This document shows, piece by piece, positions 43,740 to 52,151 of a DNA stretch of 64,000 nucleotides (the stretch's first letter is position 1; the number at the start of each line of letters is the position of its first letter). Origin of the DNA: UBA2040 sp002384725 (GTDB lineage: Bacteria; Bacteroidota; Bacteroidia; Flavobacteriales_D; Crocinitomicaceae); contig CAWUXE010000001.1 in assembly GCA_963926475.1 (NCBI GenBank), positions 91,857-155,856 of the forward strand, written 5' to 3'. The notes below the pieces were generated by a model. It was not told the DNA's origin and searched no databases. It saw only the letters and a list, made by a program, of their open reading frames with translations. The translations under genes were made by a program, and so were the position numbers.

Positions 43740-44960
43740 ATGAACAATCAACTTCTCAGTAAAGCAGCAAAAAAATTTGGAACACCACTGTATGTTTACG
43801 ACGCTCAAAAAATAAGAGACCAGTATAAAAAGCTATCTACTGCATTTGATGGTTTACCGGTGAAGTTGCACTACGCAATGAAAGCACTGAGTAATGTAAA
43901 CATTCTTCGTTTGTTGAAAAATGAAGGTGCAGAATTGGATGCGGTTTCAATTGAAGAAGTTCATTTAGGATTGCGCGCGGGATACCAACCCAGTTCCATT
44001 ATGTATACCCCAAACGGTGTCGATTTTGCAGAAATTCAAGCTGCGGTCGAAATTGGAGTTCATATTAACATCGACAACTTGAGTATTTTGGAGAAATTTG
44101 GTTTGACTTATGGAGACACAGTTCCTTGTTGTGTAAGAATCAATCCGCATATCATGGCGGGTGGAAATTCGAATGTTTCTGTCGGACATATCGACTCTAA
44201 ATTTGGCATTTCTATTCACCAGGTGCGTCATATCAAACGTATCATAGATCATTACGGAATTATTGTAAACGGATTGCATATGCACACTGGAAGTGACATT
44301 ATCGATGCGCAAGTCTTCCTTCGTGGTGCTGATTTGTTGTACGAAGCGGCTCGTTCTTTCGAAAATTTACAATTTCTTGATTTTGGCTCAGGCTTTAAAG
44401 TGGGATACAGAGAAGGAGATATGGTAACAGATATCGATCAAATAGGTGGAGAAATCGCCGCTTCATTTCGTGCTTTCTGTAAAGATTACGGTCGTAATCT
44501 AGAATTGTGGTTCGAGCCAGGCAAATATTTAGTGAGCGAAGCAGGCCAATTTCTGGTGCAAACAAATATTATCAAACAAACAACTTCCACTGTTTTTGTT
44601 GGTGTAAATAGCGGTCAAAATCATTTGATCAGACCGATGTTTTACAACGCTTATCACGAAATAACGAATGTTACCAACCCTGAAGGAACGCCCAGATTAT
44701 ACTCGGTGGTCGGATATATTTGTGAAAGCGACACACTAGGCTACGACCGTCTTATTCCTGAAGTAAGAGAAGAAGATATACTGAGTATTAAAAATGCAGG
44801 GGCATACGGTTTTTCAATGTCAAACAATTACAATTCACGCTTACGTCCAGCGGAAGTGTTAATCGATGGCAAAGAAATAAATCTTATTCGCAGAAGAGAA
44901 GATTGGGATGACTTGACAAGAACTGAAGTTGAAATCCCTTCATTGGTAACGCAAGAGTAA
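43740..44960 (+). CDS. lysA: diaminopimelate decarboxylase
   Basis: A 406-residue PLP-dependent enzyme that makes L-lysine from meso-diaminopimelate. The N-terminal barrel has the PLP Lys48 in HYAMKALSN; the HMHTGSDI and FGSGFKV phosphate-binding loops and C-terminal YGFSMSNNYNSRLRPAEVL are present. The start at ATG 43740 is preferred to TTG 43722 because the promoter element would otherwise lie inside the coding region. The gene stops within an inverted repeat that continues into the end of the convergent desaturase gene. Confidence 0.92.
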   Translation: MNNQLLSKAAKKFGTPLYVYDAQKIRDQYKKLSTAFDGLPVKLHYAMKALSNVNILRLLKNEGAELDAVSIEEVHLGLRAGYQPSSIMYTPNGVDFAEIQAAVEIGVHINIDNLSILEKFGLTYGDTVPCCVRINPHIMAGGNSNVSVGHIDSKFGISIHQVRHIKRIIDHYGIIVNGLHMHTGSDIIDAQVFLRGADLLYEAARSFENLQFLDFGSGFKVGYREGDMVTDIDQIGGEIAASFRAFCKDYGRNLELWFEPGKYLVSEAGQFLVQTNIIKQTTSTVFVGVNSGQNHLIRPMFYNAYHEITNVTNPEGTPRLYSVVGYICESDTLGYDRLIPEVREEDILSIKNAGAYGFSMSNNYNSRLRPAEVLIDGKEINLIRRREDWDDLTRTEVEIPSLVTQE

Positions 44961-44998
44961 TTCTTCACTTACTTTTGGTGAACGAAAACATTACTCTT
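44953..44998. terminator. nested terminator-like inverted repeat across both gene ends
   Basis: AAGAGTAAT (44953-44961) pairs with ATTACTCTT (44990-44998), and an inner TTCAC/GTGAA pair (around 44964-44982) extends the stem. The left arm includes the lysA stop codon (44958-44960), and the right arm includes the stop of the convergent desaturase gene (44991-44993). A short T-run follows. Both genes may use it. Confidence 0.65.
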
Positions 44999-46460
44999 TT
45001 ATAGTAGAAACGGCAATCTTCGCGGAAAGTAAACAAAGTGGAATTCCTCCTCCAGGGTGGACACTGCCGCCAACAAAATGAAGTCCCTTTACATTAGAAA
45101 AATTCGGATGACGAAAAAACGCCGCCATTCTATCATTTGAGCTCGCGCCATAAAGTGAACCTGCAAAACTCGAGCTGCGTTCCTCAATGCGAATTGGATC
45201 CAAATAATCTTCGACTTCTATTAGTGGTTCAATATCCGTTTTTAGCAGACGACTCAACTTTAGTAGTACGTTTGCACGAATTTTCTTTCGGAGAATTTCC
45301 CAATCTTGACCTGAATTTGATGGAACATTTACCATCACAAACCAATTTTCACCTGTTTCAGGAGCGTCATCGGGTTTCATTTTTGAACTAACATGAATAT
45401 AAATAGTCGAATCAGAATCGACCGAATTATCTTTGAAAATACAATCAAATTCCTTTTTGTAATCTTCCGCGAAAAAGATGTTATGCAGATCCAATTGATC
45501 AAACTTTTTCTTTATTCCCCAATAAAAAATCATAGCTGAACTGGAAGGTTCTTGCTTTTGCACTTTTTTTGGAATCTTCTCTGTAGGAAGAAGATATTTA
45601 TACGCCGGTCGAATATCAGAATTGCAAAAAACAACATTCGCCGGAAAAAAGTCTCCTTTTGATTGAATCCCTTTTACCTTTTTAGCTTCGACAACTATCT
45701 CATCGACGGGTTGATTCAAGTGAAATTTAATGCCCAAATCTTTACCTAATCGAATCAAGGATTGTGGGATATCATTCATTCCTTTTTTTGGAAAAAAGGT
45801 TCCGAATCCATGCTCTAAATGGGGTATCACATTTAATATTCCCGGCGCATGATAAGGGTTTGAACCATTGTACGTAGCATATCGGTTGAAAATTTGTATA
45901 AGTTTTGGGTGATTCAATCTCTTTTCATTCACTTCATTCATTGTGCTAAACAATCCTAGTTTTGGAATGGCAAGGATCGATTCTAAAATATCTTTGGAAA
46001 AGTAATTACCGAATTGATGAAGTGACTGTTCTAGAAAAGTTTTGTGCGTTTTTCGATAAATATACTCCACATGTTCAATATGCTCAGACAAAGGATTTAC
46101 GTCGATTTTAAGTCGATTCTCAATCTCATGAAGCAATTTCTTTTTATCCGCAGGAAAAGGCAGAAATGTCCCGTCTTCGAAAAAATAATGACAGGCAATA
46201 TCCGAACGTTTATAATCAAAATAATCGGTGGATTTTCTATCAGCTTGTTCAAATAGCTCTTCCACAAATTGCGGCATGGTAAAAAGTGAAGGCCCGGCAT
46301 CGAAGCGATATTCACCCAAACGAATTTCTGTCAATTTACCGCCTAAATAACTGTTTTTCTCAAATACCTCTACGTCATAACCTTTAACAACAAGACGAAT
46401 GGCAGAAGCTATTCCAGCTATTCCACTCCCCACCACGATTGCTTTCTTGTTTTTTGACAT
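44991..46460 (-). CDS. carotenoid desaturase family protein (CrtD/CrtI-like)
   Basis: A 489-residue FAD-dependent oxidoreductase of the phytoene-desaturase family. It has the N-terminal dinucleotide fold VVGSGIAGIASAIRL, the following GGKLTE and FDAGPSLFTMP signatures, and the C-terminal GGSVHPGGGIPLCLLSAKIA end. The central region NPYHAPGILNVIPHLEHGFGTFFPKKGM resembles the 1-hydroxycarotenoid 3,4-desaturase (CrtD) type more than the four-step phytoene desaturase. Phytoene synthase and other crt genes are not in the window, so a separate pigment cluster must be elsewhere. Its end is shared with the lysA terminator. Confidence 0.8.
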   Translation of the reverse strand: MSKNKKAIVVGSGIAGIASAIRLVVKGYDVEVFEKNSYLGGKLTEIRLGEYRFDAGPSLFTMPQFVEELFEQADRKSTDYFDYKRSDIACHYFFEDGTFLPFPADKKKLLHEIENRLKIDVNPLSEHIEHVEYIYRKTHKTFLEQSLHQFGNYFSKDILESILAIPKLGLFSTMNEVNEKRLNHPKLIQIFNRYATYNGSNPYHAPGILNVIPHLEHGFGTFFPKKGMNDIPQSLIRLGKDLGIKFHLNQPVDEIVVEAKKVKGIQSKGDFFPANVVFCNSDIRPAYKYLLPTEKIPKKVQKQEPSSSAMIFYWGIKKKFDQLDLHNIFFAEDYKKEFDCIFKDNSVDSDSTIYIHVSSKMKPDDAPETGENWFVMVNVPSNSGQDWEILRKKIRANVLLKLSRLLKTDIEPLIEVEDYLDPIRIEERSSSFAGSLYGASSNDRMAAFFRHPNFSNVKGLHFVGGSVHPGGGIPLCLLSAKIAVSTIKE

Positions 46461-46537
46461 AGGATATTATCTGATTCATAAACGTGTGAAACGTCTTGAA
46501 GTTCAAAAAGTAAAGAAATAAATTGGATTAATCGCCC

Positions 46538-46927
46538 TTAAGGCATCTCAGCTAAAAGTGCTTCGATTTTCGGATTGTCAACCAATTGGTCTGTTCCAAT
46601 AATCAAAGGAGACTGAACTTTGTTGCGCTCTACCCACAAACCATAATGGGTAAGAATAACTTGCTTCGTTCCGTTAATGTCAATCTTGTGTATTGGACGA
46701 AGTTTCTTTTCAAAAATATCGCGAATTTCTTCACCCGAAGCATCCAAATTGTGGTCCTCGTGAAAAATGATCAAAGCATCTGTGTCTTCAAAATTACGCT
46801 CGTCTTTATCAATAATGATAAATTCAACGTTCTTTGATTGACTTAAAACCTCAATTCTATCGCTGAATTTTGATTTTACCTTGGTGTATATTTTTTGCAT
46901 GCTCATTTTAGTGGAACTAATTTCCAT
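46538..46927 (-). CDS. hypothetical protein
   Basis: A 129-residue soluble protein without signal or membrane segments. It has an alternating alpha/beta pattern (IEVLSQSKNVEFIIIDKDERNFE; TKQVILTHYGLWVER) that suggests a small alpha/beta fold. The start at 46927 is 22 nt after an exact TAnnTTTG promoter match; internal ATGs at 46906 and 46900 are alternatives. I cannot recognise the family. It is a single-gene unit between speA and the desaturase gene. Confidence 0.5.
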   Translation of the reverse strand: MEISSTKMSMQKIYTKVKSKFSDRIEVLSQSKNVEFIIIDKDERNFEDTDALIIFHEDHNLDASGEEIRDIFEKKLRPIHKIDINGTKQVILTHYGLWVERNKVQSPLIIGTDQLVDNPKIEALLAEMP

Positions 46928-46949
46928 TTGTAGGTGTAAATTCCGTGGG

Positions 46950-46957
46950 CAAAACTA
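46950..46957 (-). promoter_or_regulatory. -7 promoter element TAGTTTTG of hypothetical gene
   Basis: Read on the minus strand, TAGTTTTG matches TAnnTTTG exactly and ends 22 nt before the ATG at 46927. Confidence 0.45.
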
Positions 46958-47029
46958 ACGTTTTAAAACGGACAAAAGCCAATAAATCGTTAAAACTTAA
47001 ACACTTTTTATCGACTTGTTAATTATATG

Positions 47030-48427
47030 TTAATACCCAAGTATTTTCAAATAATCTGAAGCTGTTTGTTCGTTGGAAAACAATTCAGTGGTCACCTTTC
47101 CTTCATCATCTCTTTTAATCATAATATGCTTAGGCTCAGGAATTAAACAATGTTTCAACCCGCCAAAACCACCAATCGTTTCTTGATAAGCCCCTGTGTT
47201 GAAAAATCCGATGTACAATGGTTTACTTTCATCAAACTTAGGCAAGTAAATAGCATTACTATGTTGTTCCGAATTGTAATAATCGTCGCTATCACAGGTC
47301 AAACCACCCAACAATACACGCTCGTAATTTTCTTGCCACTTGTTTACAGGCAACATGATAAATCGCTGGTTAATCGCCCAAGTATCAGGTAGATTCGTCA
47401 TGAAAGAGGAATCAATCATGTTCCACTTTTCTCTATCATTCTGCTGTTTCTGATGAATGACTTTAAAAATTGCTCCTCCGCTCTCACCGACTGTAAAAGA
47501 TCCAAATTCAGTAAAAATTGTCGGTTCTGGGATTTTAGATTCGGAACACATTTTCTTGATCTGCATCAAAATTTCGTGCACCATATATGGGTAATCGTAG
47601 TCAAAAGCGAGTGACTTTTTGATTGGGAATCCACCTCCTATATTTAGGGAAGTCAAATCATCACATATCAATTTCAGATCACTGTAAACGCCCAAACACT
47701 TGGTTAATTCATTCCAGTAATAGGCGTTGTCGCTAATGCCCGTATTGATGAAAAAGTGAAGCATTTTCACTTTAATTCTAGGATTGTCTTTGAGTACTGA
47801 CTTATAAACAGGTACTATGTCGCGATACCGGATTCCCAATCGAGAGGTATAAAACTCAAATTTCGGGTCCTCTTCTGAAGCGATTCTAATTCCAATATTG
47901 ATCGTTATTTTTTGATCTACAACCGCCAATAGTTGGTCTATTTCTTCGATGTTGTCAACGATTGGAATAACGTCTAGTTCACCCGAATTTATCAACTCAC
48001 CGATTTTATTGATATAATTTTGAGGTTTGTACCCGTTACAGATAATGGTTTTCCCTGGAGCCAGTTTCCCCGTTCTCAAGAGTTCTTGCACAATGTCGAT
48101 ATCAAAAGCTGACGAGGTTTCTATTTCAACATCATTTTTTAAAACTTCATTTAATATGTAAGAGAAATGTGAGCTTTTCGTACAATAAGCGTACTTATAC
48201 TTTCCGGTATAACCCAAATTATTGATGGCTTCACGAAACCAACCTTTAGCCCGCTGAATATTATTTGAAATTTGTGGGAGATAGTTAAACTTAATCGGCG
48301 TACCATACTCCTCAACGATTTTCATTAAATCAATTCCATGAAATAACAACCTGTCTTCCTCCAGACTGAATTCGTTCTGTGGAAAATCAAAAGTCTGCTC
48401 AATTAAATCAATGTATTTTGTTCTCAT
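47030..48427 (-). CDS. speA: arginine decarboxylase, biosynthetic
   Basis: A 465-residue group IV PLP decarboxylase. The PLP-binding Lys84 is in YCTKSSHFSY, and the barrel carries the VEIETSSAFDIDIVQ and NGYKPQNYI segments. The C-terminal half has CDDLTSLNIGGGFP and the FFNTGAYQETIGGFGG region. The size and sequence fit the short Bacteroidota arginine decarboxylase, which makes agmatine for polyamines. It lies at the end of a minus-strand unit of prfB, an ArsC-like gene and this one (gaps 5 and 21 nt). A different basic amino acid as substrate cannot be excluded by sequence alone. Confidence 0.85.
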   Translation of the reverse strand: MRTKYIDLIEQTFDFPQNEFSLEEDRLLFHGIDLMKIVEEYGTPIKFNYLPQISNNIQRAKGWFREAINNLGYTGKYKYAYCTKSSHFSYILNEVLKNDVEIETSSAFDIDIVQELLRTGKLAPGKTIICNGYKPQNYINKIGELINSGELDVIPIVDNIEEIDQLLAVVDQKITINIGIRIASEEDPKFEFYTSRLGIRYRDIVPVYKSVLKDNPRIKVKMLHFFINTGISDNAYYWNELTKCLGVYSDLKLICDDLTSLNIGGGFPIKKSLAFDYDYPYMVHEILMQIKKMCSESKIPEPTIFTEFGSFTVGESGGAIFKVIHQKQQNDREKWNMIDSSFMTNLPDTWAINQRFIMLPVNKWQENYERVLLGGLTCDSDDYYNSEQHSNAIYLPKFDESKPLYIGFFNTGAYQETIGGFGGLKHCLIPEPKHIMIKRDDEGKVTTELFSNEQTASDYLKILGY

Positions 48428-48448
48428 ATCCTATTCCCTACAAAATGT

Positions 48449-48799
48449 TTAAAATAATTTCTCTATATTTTCAAGAGGACGTGCTATAACTGCTTTGTCG
48501 CCATTAATGATAATCGGTCTTTCGATCAATTGCGTATTTTGAACCATGATCTCAATCCATTCCGATTCGCTTTTGTCCTGACCTTTCCAATTCTCAACAA
48601 AGACTTTTTCTTTTTTACGAATCAAATCGAAAGACGAAATATTTAATTTTTTCAAAACCGCTTTTAATTCGCTAGCGCTGATTGGGCTTTTCATATAGTC
48701 AACCCATTCATTTTCAATCTTCTTTTCAGTTAACCATTGAAATGCATCCCGACTTTTTGAACATCGCGAATTGTGCCAAATTTGTACTTTCTCTTTCAT
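48449..48799 (-). CDS. ArsC/Spx family protein (arsenate reductase-like)
   Basis: A 116-residue thioredoxin-fold protein. The catalytic Cys13 lies in NSRCSKSRDA, and the conserved IERPI motif containing the Arg is near residue 92. Members reduce arsenate with glutaredoxin, but the same fold covers Spx-like regulators and YffB-type proteins. The Cys-x5-Arg arrangement expected for ArsC is partly retained, so arsenate reduction is plausible. It sits 5 nt from prfB and 21 nt from speA on the minus strand, and no other ars gene is near. The substrate is uncertain. Confidence 0.75.
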   Translation of the reverse strand: MKEKVQIWHNSRCSKSRDAFQWLTEKKIENEWVDYMKSPISASELKAVLKKLNISSFDLIRKKEKVFVENWKGQDKSESEWIEIMVQNTQLIERPIIINGDKAVIARPLENIEKLF

Positions 48800-48804
48800 A
48801 ACTC

Positions 48805-49890
48805 TTAATTTCCAAAAGTCATTAAATAACTCTTCAAAAACTCATTTATTTCACCATCCATTACGGCGTCCACGTTCCCTGTTTCGTGCCCTGTTCGCAC
48901 ATCCTTCACCAATTTGTATGGATGCATAACGTAATTACGAATTTGCGAACCCCATTCTATTTTCTTCTTATTTGCTTCAATGGCATCCCGTTTTTCCATT
49001 CGTTCGCGGTATTCCAATTCATACAATTGAGATTTTAACAACTGCATCGCTTTTTCTTTATTGGCCAATTGAGATCGAGATTCTGAATTTTCAATAATTA
49101 TTCCCGAAGGTTCATGTCGCAATCGAACAGCGGTTTCAACCTTGTTCACATTTTGACCACCAGCACCACCAGAACGGAAAGTTTCAAAAGAAACATCTGC
49201 TGGATTTACATGAATTTCAATTGTATCATCCACCAAAGGATAAACGTACACAGAGACAAATGAAGTGTGTCGTTTTGCATTACTATCGAAAGGGGAAATA
49301 CGTACCAATCGGTGTACACCATTCTCACCTTTCAAATAACCGAAGGCAAATTCGCCATCTATTTCTAGGGTCACAGTTTTTATTCCAGCTACATCACCAT
49401 CTTGGTAATTCAGTTCTTTCACCTTGTAGCCGTTTTTTTGAGCGTACATCAAGTACATCCGCATCAACATCTGTGCCCAATCACAACTTTCTGTTCCGCC
49501 TGCCCCAGCAGTAATTTGAAGAACCGCGCTCAACTTATCTTCCTCATCCGAAAGCATGTTTTTGAGTTCTAATTCTTCTAAGCTGTTGATTAACTTTTCG
49601 TAATGTTTGTCTAAAGCCGGTTCTTCGTTTGGATCTTCCTTGGCAAATTCCACCATGACTTCCATGTCATCAAATCCAGAATTGAGTCCGTCATAGGCTT
49701 CAACCCACACTTTGAGGCTTTGAATATCCTTCATATGCTCCTCAGCAGCCTTCGGGTCGTCCCAAAAAGCAGGGTCTTGCGTTTTCAATTCGGCCTCCTG
49801 TAAAGCCATTCGCTTTTCACCAATTTTTAGATACGATTCGATTTTCTCGATTCTCTCCTGTGTTTCCTTTATTTGATCCTGATTAATCAT
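48805..49890 (-). CDS. prfB: peptide chain release factor 2
   Basis: A 361-residue class I release factor that reads UGA and UAA. The GGQ motif (SGGAGGQNVNK) and the codon-recognition region near SPFDSNAKRHTSF are intact; the latter carries the SPF tripeptide of RF2. The frame is uninterrupted: the usual autoregulatory +1 frameshift after YL at about residues 20-22 (near 49828) is absent, since the codons read through as TAT CTA AAA. The start ATG at 49890 is preferred over 49908; a near-consensus TACTTTTA lies just upstream. Cotranscribed with the ArsC-like gene and speA. Confidence 0.93.
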   Translation of the reverse strand: MINQDQIKETQERIEKIESYLKIGEKRMALQEAELKTQDPAFWDDPKAAEEHMKDIQSLKVWVEAYDGLNSGFDDMEVMVEFAKEDPNEEPALDKHYEKLINSLEELELKNMLSDEEDKLSAVLQITAGAGGTESCDWAQMLMRMYLMYAQKNGYKVKELNYQDGDVAGIKTVTLEIDGEFAFGYLKGENGVHRLVRISPFDSNAKRHTSFVSVYVYPLVDDTIEIHVNPADVSFETFRSGGAGGQNVNKVETAVRLRHEPSGIIIENSESRSQLANKEKAMQLLKSQLYELEYRERMEKRDAIEANKKKIEWGSQIRNYVMHPYKLVKDVRTGHETGNVDAVMDGEINEFLKSYLMTFGN

Positions 49891-50016
49891 GCGGCGTAAA
49901 AGTAACAAAAAGTTAGGGGAGTTTTATCATCATTCCTCCGACAAACGAAGCCAATTCTTTTTTGATAAAAAATGAAAAAATGCGGTGCGTAGGACCTTAA
50001 AAAAGAATGAAAAGTA

Positions 50017-50024
50017 TACATTTG
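50017..50024 (+). promoter_or_regulatory. -7 promoter element TACATTTG of gcvH
   Basis: TACATTTG matches TAnnTTTG exactly and ends 18 nt before the gcvH ATG. The 5' UTR would be about 14 nt. Confidence 0.5.
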
Positions 50025-50042
50025 TTGGACTAAAAAAGAGAG

Positions 50043-50420
50043 ATGAACATACCAGCAGAATTAAAATACACAAAAGATCACGAATGGGTTCGTGTTGAAG
50101 GCGATATCGCAACAGTAGGAATTACTGATTTTGCACAAAGCGAATTAGGAGATATTGTATACATAGAAATTGAAACAGAAGGAGAAACGTTGGATGCCGA
50201 AGAAGTATTTGGTAGCATTGAAGCGGTGAAAACGGTTTCTGATCTATTCATGCCTATTTCTGGTGAAATCATTGAATTTAACGCCGATTTGGAATCTAGC
50301 CCTGAAACTGTCAACACAGACCCTTTCGGAAATGGATGGATGGTAAAAATCAAACTTTCAGATAGCAGTCAAATAGATTCACTAATGGATGCAGAAGCAT
50401 ACGGTAGTTTAATCGGATAG
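50043..50420 (+). CDS. gcvH: glycine cleavage system H protein
   Basis: The 125-residue lipoyl carrier shuttles the methylamine group between the P and T proteins of the glycine cleavage system. The lipoylation site is Lys63 in FGSIEAVKTVSD, flanked by the ELGDIVYIEIETEG and GWMVKIKLSD segments. Length is normal for the family. The gene is next to a small membrane-protein gene 2 nt downstream. The other gcv genes are not in the window. Confidence 0.96.
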   Translation: MNIPAELKYTKDHEWVRVEGDIATVGITDFAQSELGDIVYIEIETEGETLDAEEVFGSIEAVKTVSDLFMPISGEIIEFNADLESSPETVNTDPFGNGWMVKIKLSDSSQIDSLMDAEAYGSLIG

Positions 50421-50422
50421 AT

Positions 50423-50800
50423 TTGAATCTACGTATTTATGGTTTGAGTCTTGCATGGCTAGTTGTGCTGTGTATTTTGCTTATGGATATTAACTTTCCT
50501 AGTCTATCTTATTCGACAAATTACTCACCTAAATACAGCTTCTATTACGGTTTTTTCTATTTCACAATGAGTTTTAACCTGTGTACAAGCTTTAAACGAC
50601 AACAAGATAATCGAGTTTTAAAACGACGAGCACTGCCTTATGCAGTTATTATTGCCGTTCTTATTCTTATCATCATTGAATTGGCAATACTGACTATTTA
50701 TCCGCAACGAAACTTTCAATTATTTTGGAATTTTTGCGGGTTAACTGGCACTTATATAGGGATGTTGACGTTTCGTGTATTGTACAAACACTATTATTGA
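50423..50800 (+). CDS. VanZ-like small membrane protein
   Basis: A 125-residue membrane protein with about four hydrophobic segments. The C-terminal part (LTIYPQRNFQLFWNFCGLTGTYIGML) resembles the end of VanZ-family proteins, which are often encoded just downstream of gcvH in Flavobacteriia. The start is a TTG at 50423, 2 nt after the gcvH stop codon; no ATG is available near it. Divergence from textbook VanZ makes the family assignment tentative. Confidence 0.55.
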   Translation: MNLRIYGLSLAWLVVLCILLMDINFPSLSYSTNYSPKYSFYYGFFYFTMSFNLCTSFKRQQDNRVLKRRALPYAVIIAVLILIIIELAILTIYPQRNFQLFWNFCGLTGTYIGMLTFRVLYKHYY

Positions 50801-50859
50801 TTTTTTGGAATAGTATTTGTATCTTTATTTATTATTTTTACGATTAAAATTTAAAACCC

Positions 50860-51531
50860 ATGGACATTAAGAAAAGTGCTGACGCAAATGTTGACAAACT
50901 GCGATTACCATTCATAGCGATTGGCTTTCTTTTCGTTGGTAGTCTCGTACTCGCTTCTTTTTCATATACTGCGGGTGTTCCCAAGGATGACCAAGGAGAT
51001 AAAAACCAAAAGACGGCTGCCGTAAAATTCGAGCAAGAAGTAAAGAAGGAAGAGGACAAACCAATTGAAACTCCACCAGAGGTTCAAGCTCCGCCTCCCG
51101 TTCAAGAAGATATCATAATCGAAGAAAACACAGATAAGATACCACCTGCTGATGTTACTTTGCCAGACCCTCCAGCTCCACCAGCTAAAGAGGACAAAAA
51201 AGTAGAAACGAAACCAGAAATTATTGAATTCCCTGATGTTGAAGCAACTTTCCCAGGCGGTACTGTTGAAATGATGAAATGGATAACTGCCAATATCGAA
51301 TATCCTCAAATGTCAATCGAACAAGGTGATCAAGGAAAAGTATATGTTGCTTTTGTGGTAGATGCGGATGGAACAATCTCAGACATTAAAGTCGAAAGAG
51401 GTGTTACTCCTGAATTGGACCGTGAAGCTAAACGTATGATGCGTAACATGCCGAAATGGGTTGCTGGTGAAGCAGCTGGTAAAAAGGTTCCAACAAGATG
51501 TCGATTACCGATTGTCTTTACTTTGAACTAA
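50860..51531 (+). CDS. tonB: TonB-family protein
   Basis: A 223-residue energy transducer. It has one N-terminal membrane anchor (PFIAIGFLFVGSLVLASFSY), a Pro/Glu/Lys-rich periplasmic spacer at about residues 60-130, and the C-terminal TonB domain with FPGGTVEMMKWITANIEYPQ, GKVYVAFVVDADGTI and the MPKWVAGEAAGKKV end. It couples the proton gradient to outer-membrane receptors such as the one at 61327. exbB and exbD are not adjacent. The gene is probably monocistronic and ends with a perfect palindromic terminator. Confidence 0.9.
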   Translation: MDIKKSADANVDKLRLPFIAIGFLFVGSLVLASFSYTAGVPKDDQGDKNQKTAAVKFEQEVKKEEDKPIETPPEVQAPPPVQEDIIIEENTDKIPPADVTLPDPPAPPAKEDKKVETKPEIIEFPDVEATFPGGTVEMMKWITANIEYPQMSIEQGDQGKVYVAFVVDADGTISDIKVERGVTPELDREAKRMMRNMPKWVAGEAAGKKVPTRCRLPIVFTLN

Positions 51532-51562
51532 GAAAATTCGAAATACATACTGAAAAATATAA

Positions 51563-51602
51563 AAAAAGAAAGGGGCGAAAAATTTTTCGCCCCTTTCTTT
51601 TT
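51563..51602. terminator. perfect 40-bp palindromic bidirectional terminator
   Basis: A perfect palindrome covers 51563-51602. The central stem is GGGGCGAAAAATTTTTCGCCCC, split between arms GAAAGGGGCGAAA and TTTCGCCCCTTTC, with flanking A/T tracts. It lies between tonB on the plus strand and purE on the minus strand and is suited to ending both. Confidence 0.93.
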
Positions 51603-51627
51603 GAATGTATCTTTTGTACAAATCTTT

Positions 51628-52110
51628 TTATTTCAAATCCTTTCCGCTCTCCAAAACTTTTAATTTCATGTCCAACATGAACTGAACCAATTTGCCTTGA
51701 AGTTCTTTATCTGTTGAACCCAAAATCTTTGCTGCTAAAATTCCTGCGTTCTTCGCCCCGTTCAAAGCAACTGTTGCCACTGGAATTCCACTAGGCATCT
51801 GAAGAATGGATAAAATACTGTCCCACCCATCAATTGAATTGCTCGATTTAACGGGAACGCCAATAACAGGAAGCGGCGTTAATGAAGCCGTCATTCCTGG
51901 CAAATGAGCTGCACCTCCTGCTCCGGCAATTATAACCTCCAATCCTCTTGTATGCGCCGATTGCGCATAATCCAGCATCAATTCAGGGGTGCGGTGGGCA
52001 GAAACGATTTTCATTTCATATTCCACGCCGATTTCCGTAAGAAAGTCAGCTGCTTCCTGCATAACCGGTAGATCCGATTTGCTTCCCATTATGATTCCAA
52101 CTTTTACCAT
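51628..52110 (-). CDS. purE: 5-(carboxyamino)imidazole ribonucleotide mutase
   Basis: A 160-residue PurE that converts N5-CAIR to CAIR in purine synthesis. The family motif MGSKSDLPVM is near residue 8, with SAHRTPELMLDYA, GAGGAAHLPGM and PVIGVPVKSSNSIDG. The ATG at 52110 is preferred over 52128, because an exact promoter element at 52126-52133 leaves only a short leader. It converges with tonB. purK is not in the window. A formate-dependent purT remnant elsewhere in this window indicates that another GAR transformylase must serve. Confidence 0.94.
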   Translation of the reverse strand: MVKVGIIMGSKSDLPVMQEAADFLTEIGVEYEMKIVSAHRTPELMLDYAQSAHTRGLEVIIAGAGGAAHLPGMTASLTPLPVIGVPVKSSNSIDGWDSILSILQMPSGIPVATVALNGAKNAGILAAKILGSTDKELQGKLVQFMLDMKLKVLESGKDLK

Positions 52111-52125
52111 TTTGAAGATTTTGGA

Positions 52126-52133
52126 CAAATTTA
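52126..52133 (-). promoter_or_regulatory. -7 promoter element TAAATTTG of purE
   Basis: On the minus strand TAAATTTG lies 15 nt before the ATG at 52110. It overlaps the upstream six-codon extension of the long frame, which favours the shorter start. Confidence 0.5.
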
Positions 52134-52151
52134 CTTATTTTTACCATTCAA

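Noticed and set aside
49815..49845. programmed frameshift in prfB
   Set aside because: No in-frame UGA is present at the expected position; the reading frame is continuous.
50962..51309. minus-strand frame in tonB
   Set aside because: Opposite of the proline-rich spacer; composition is an artefact of the repeats.
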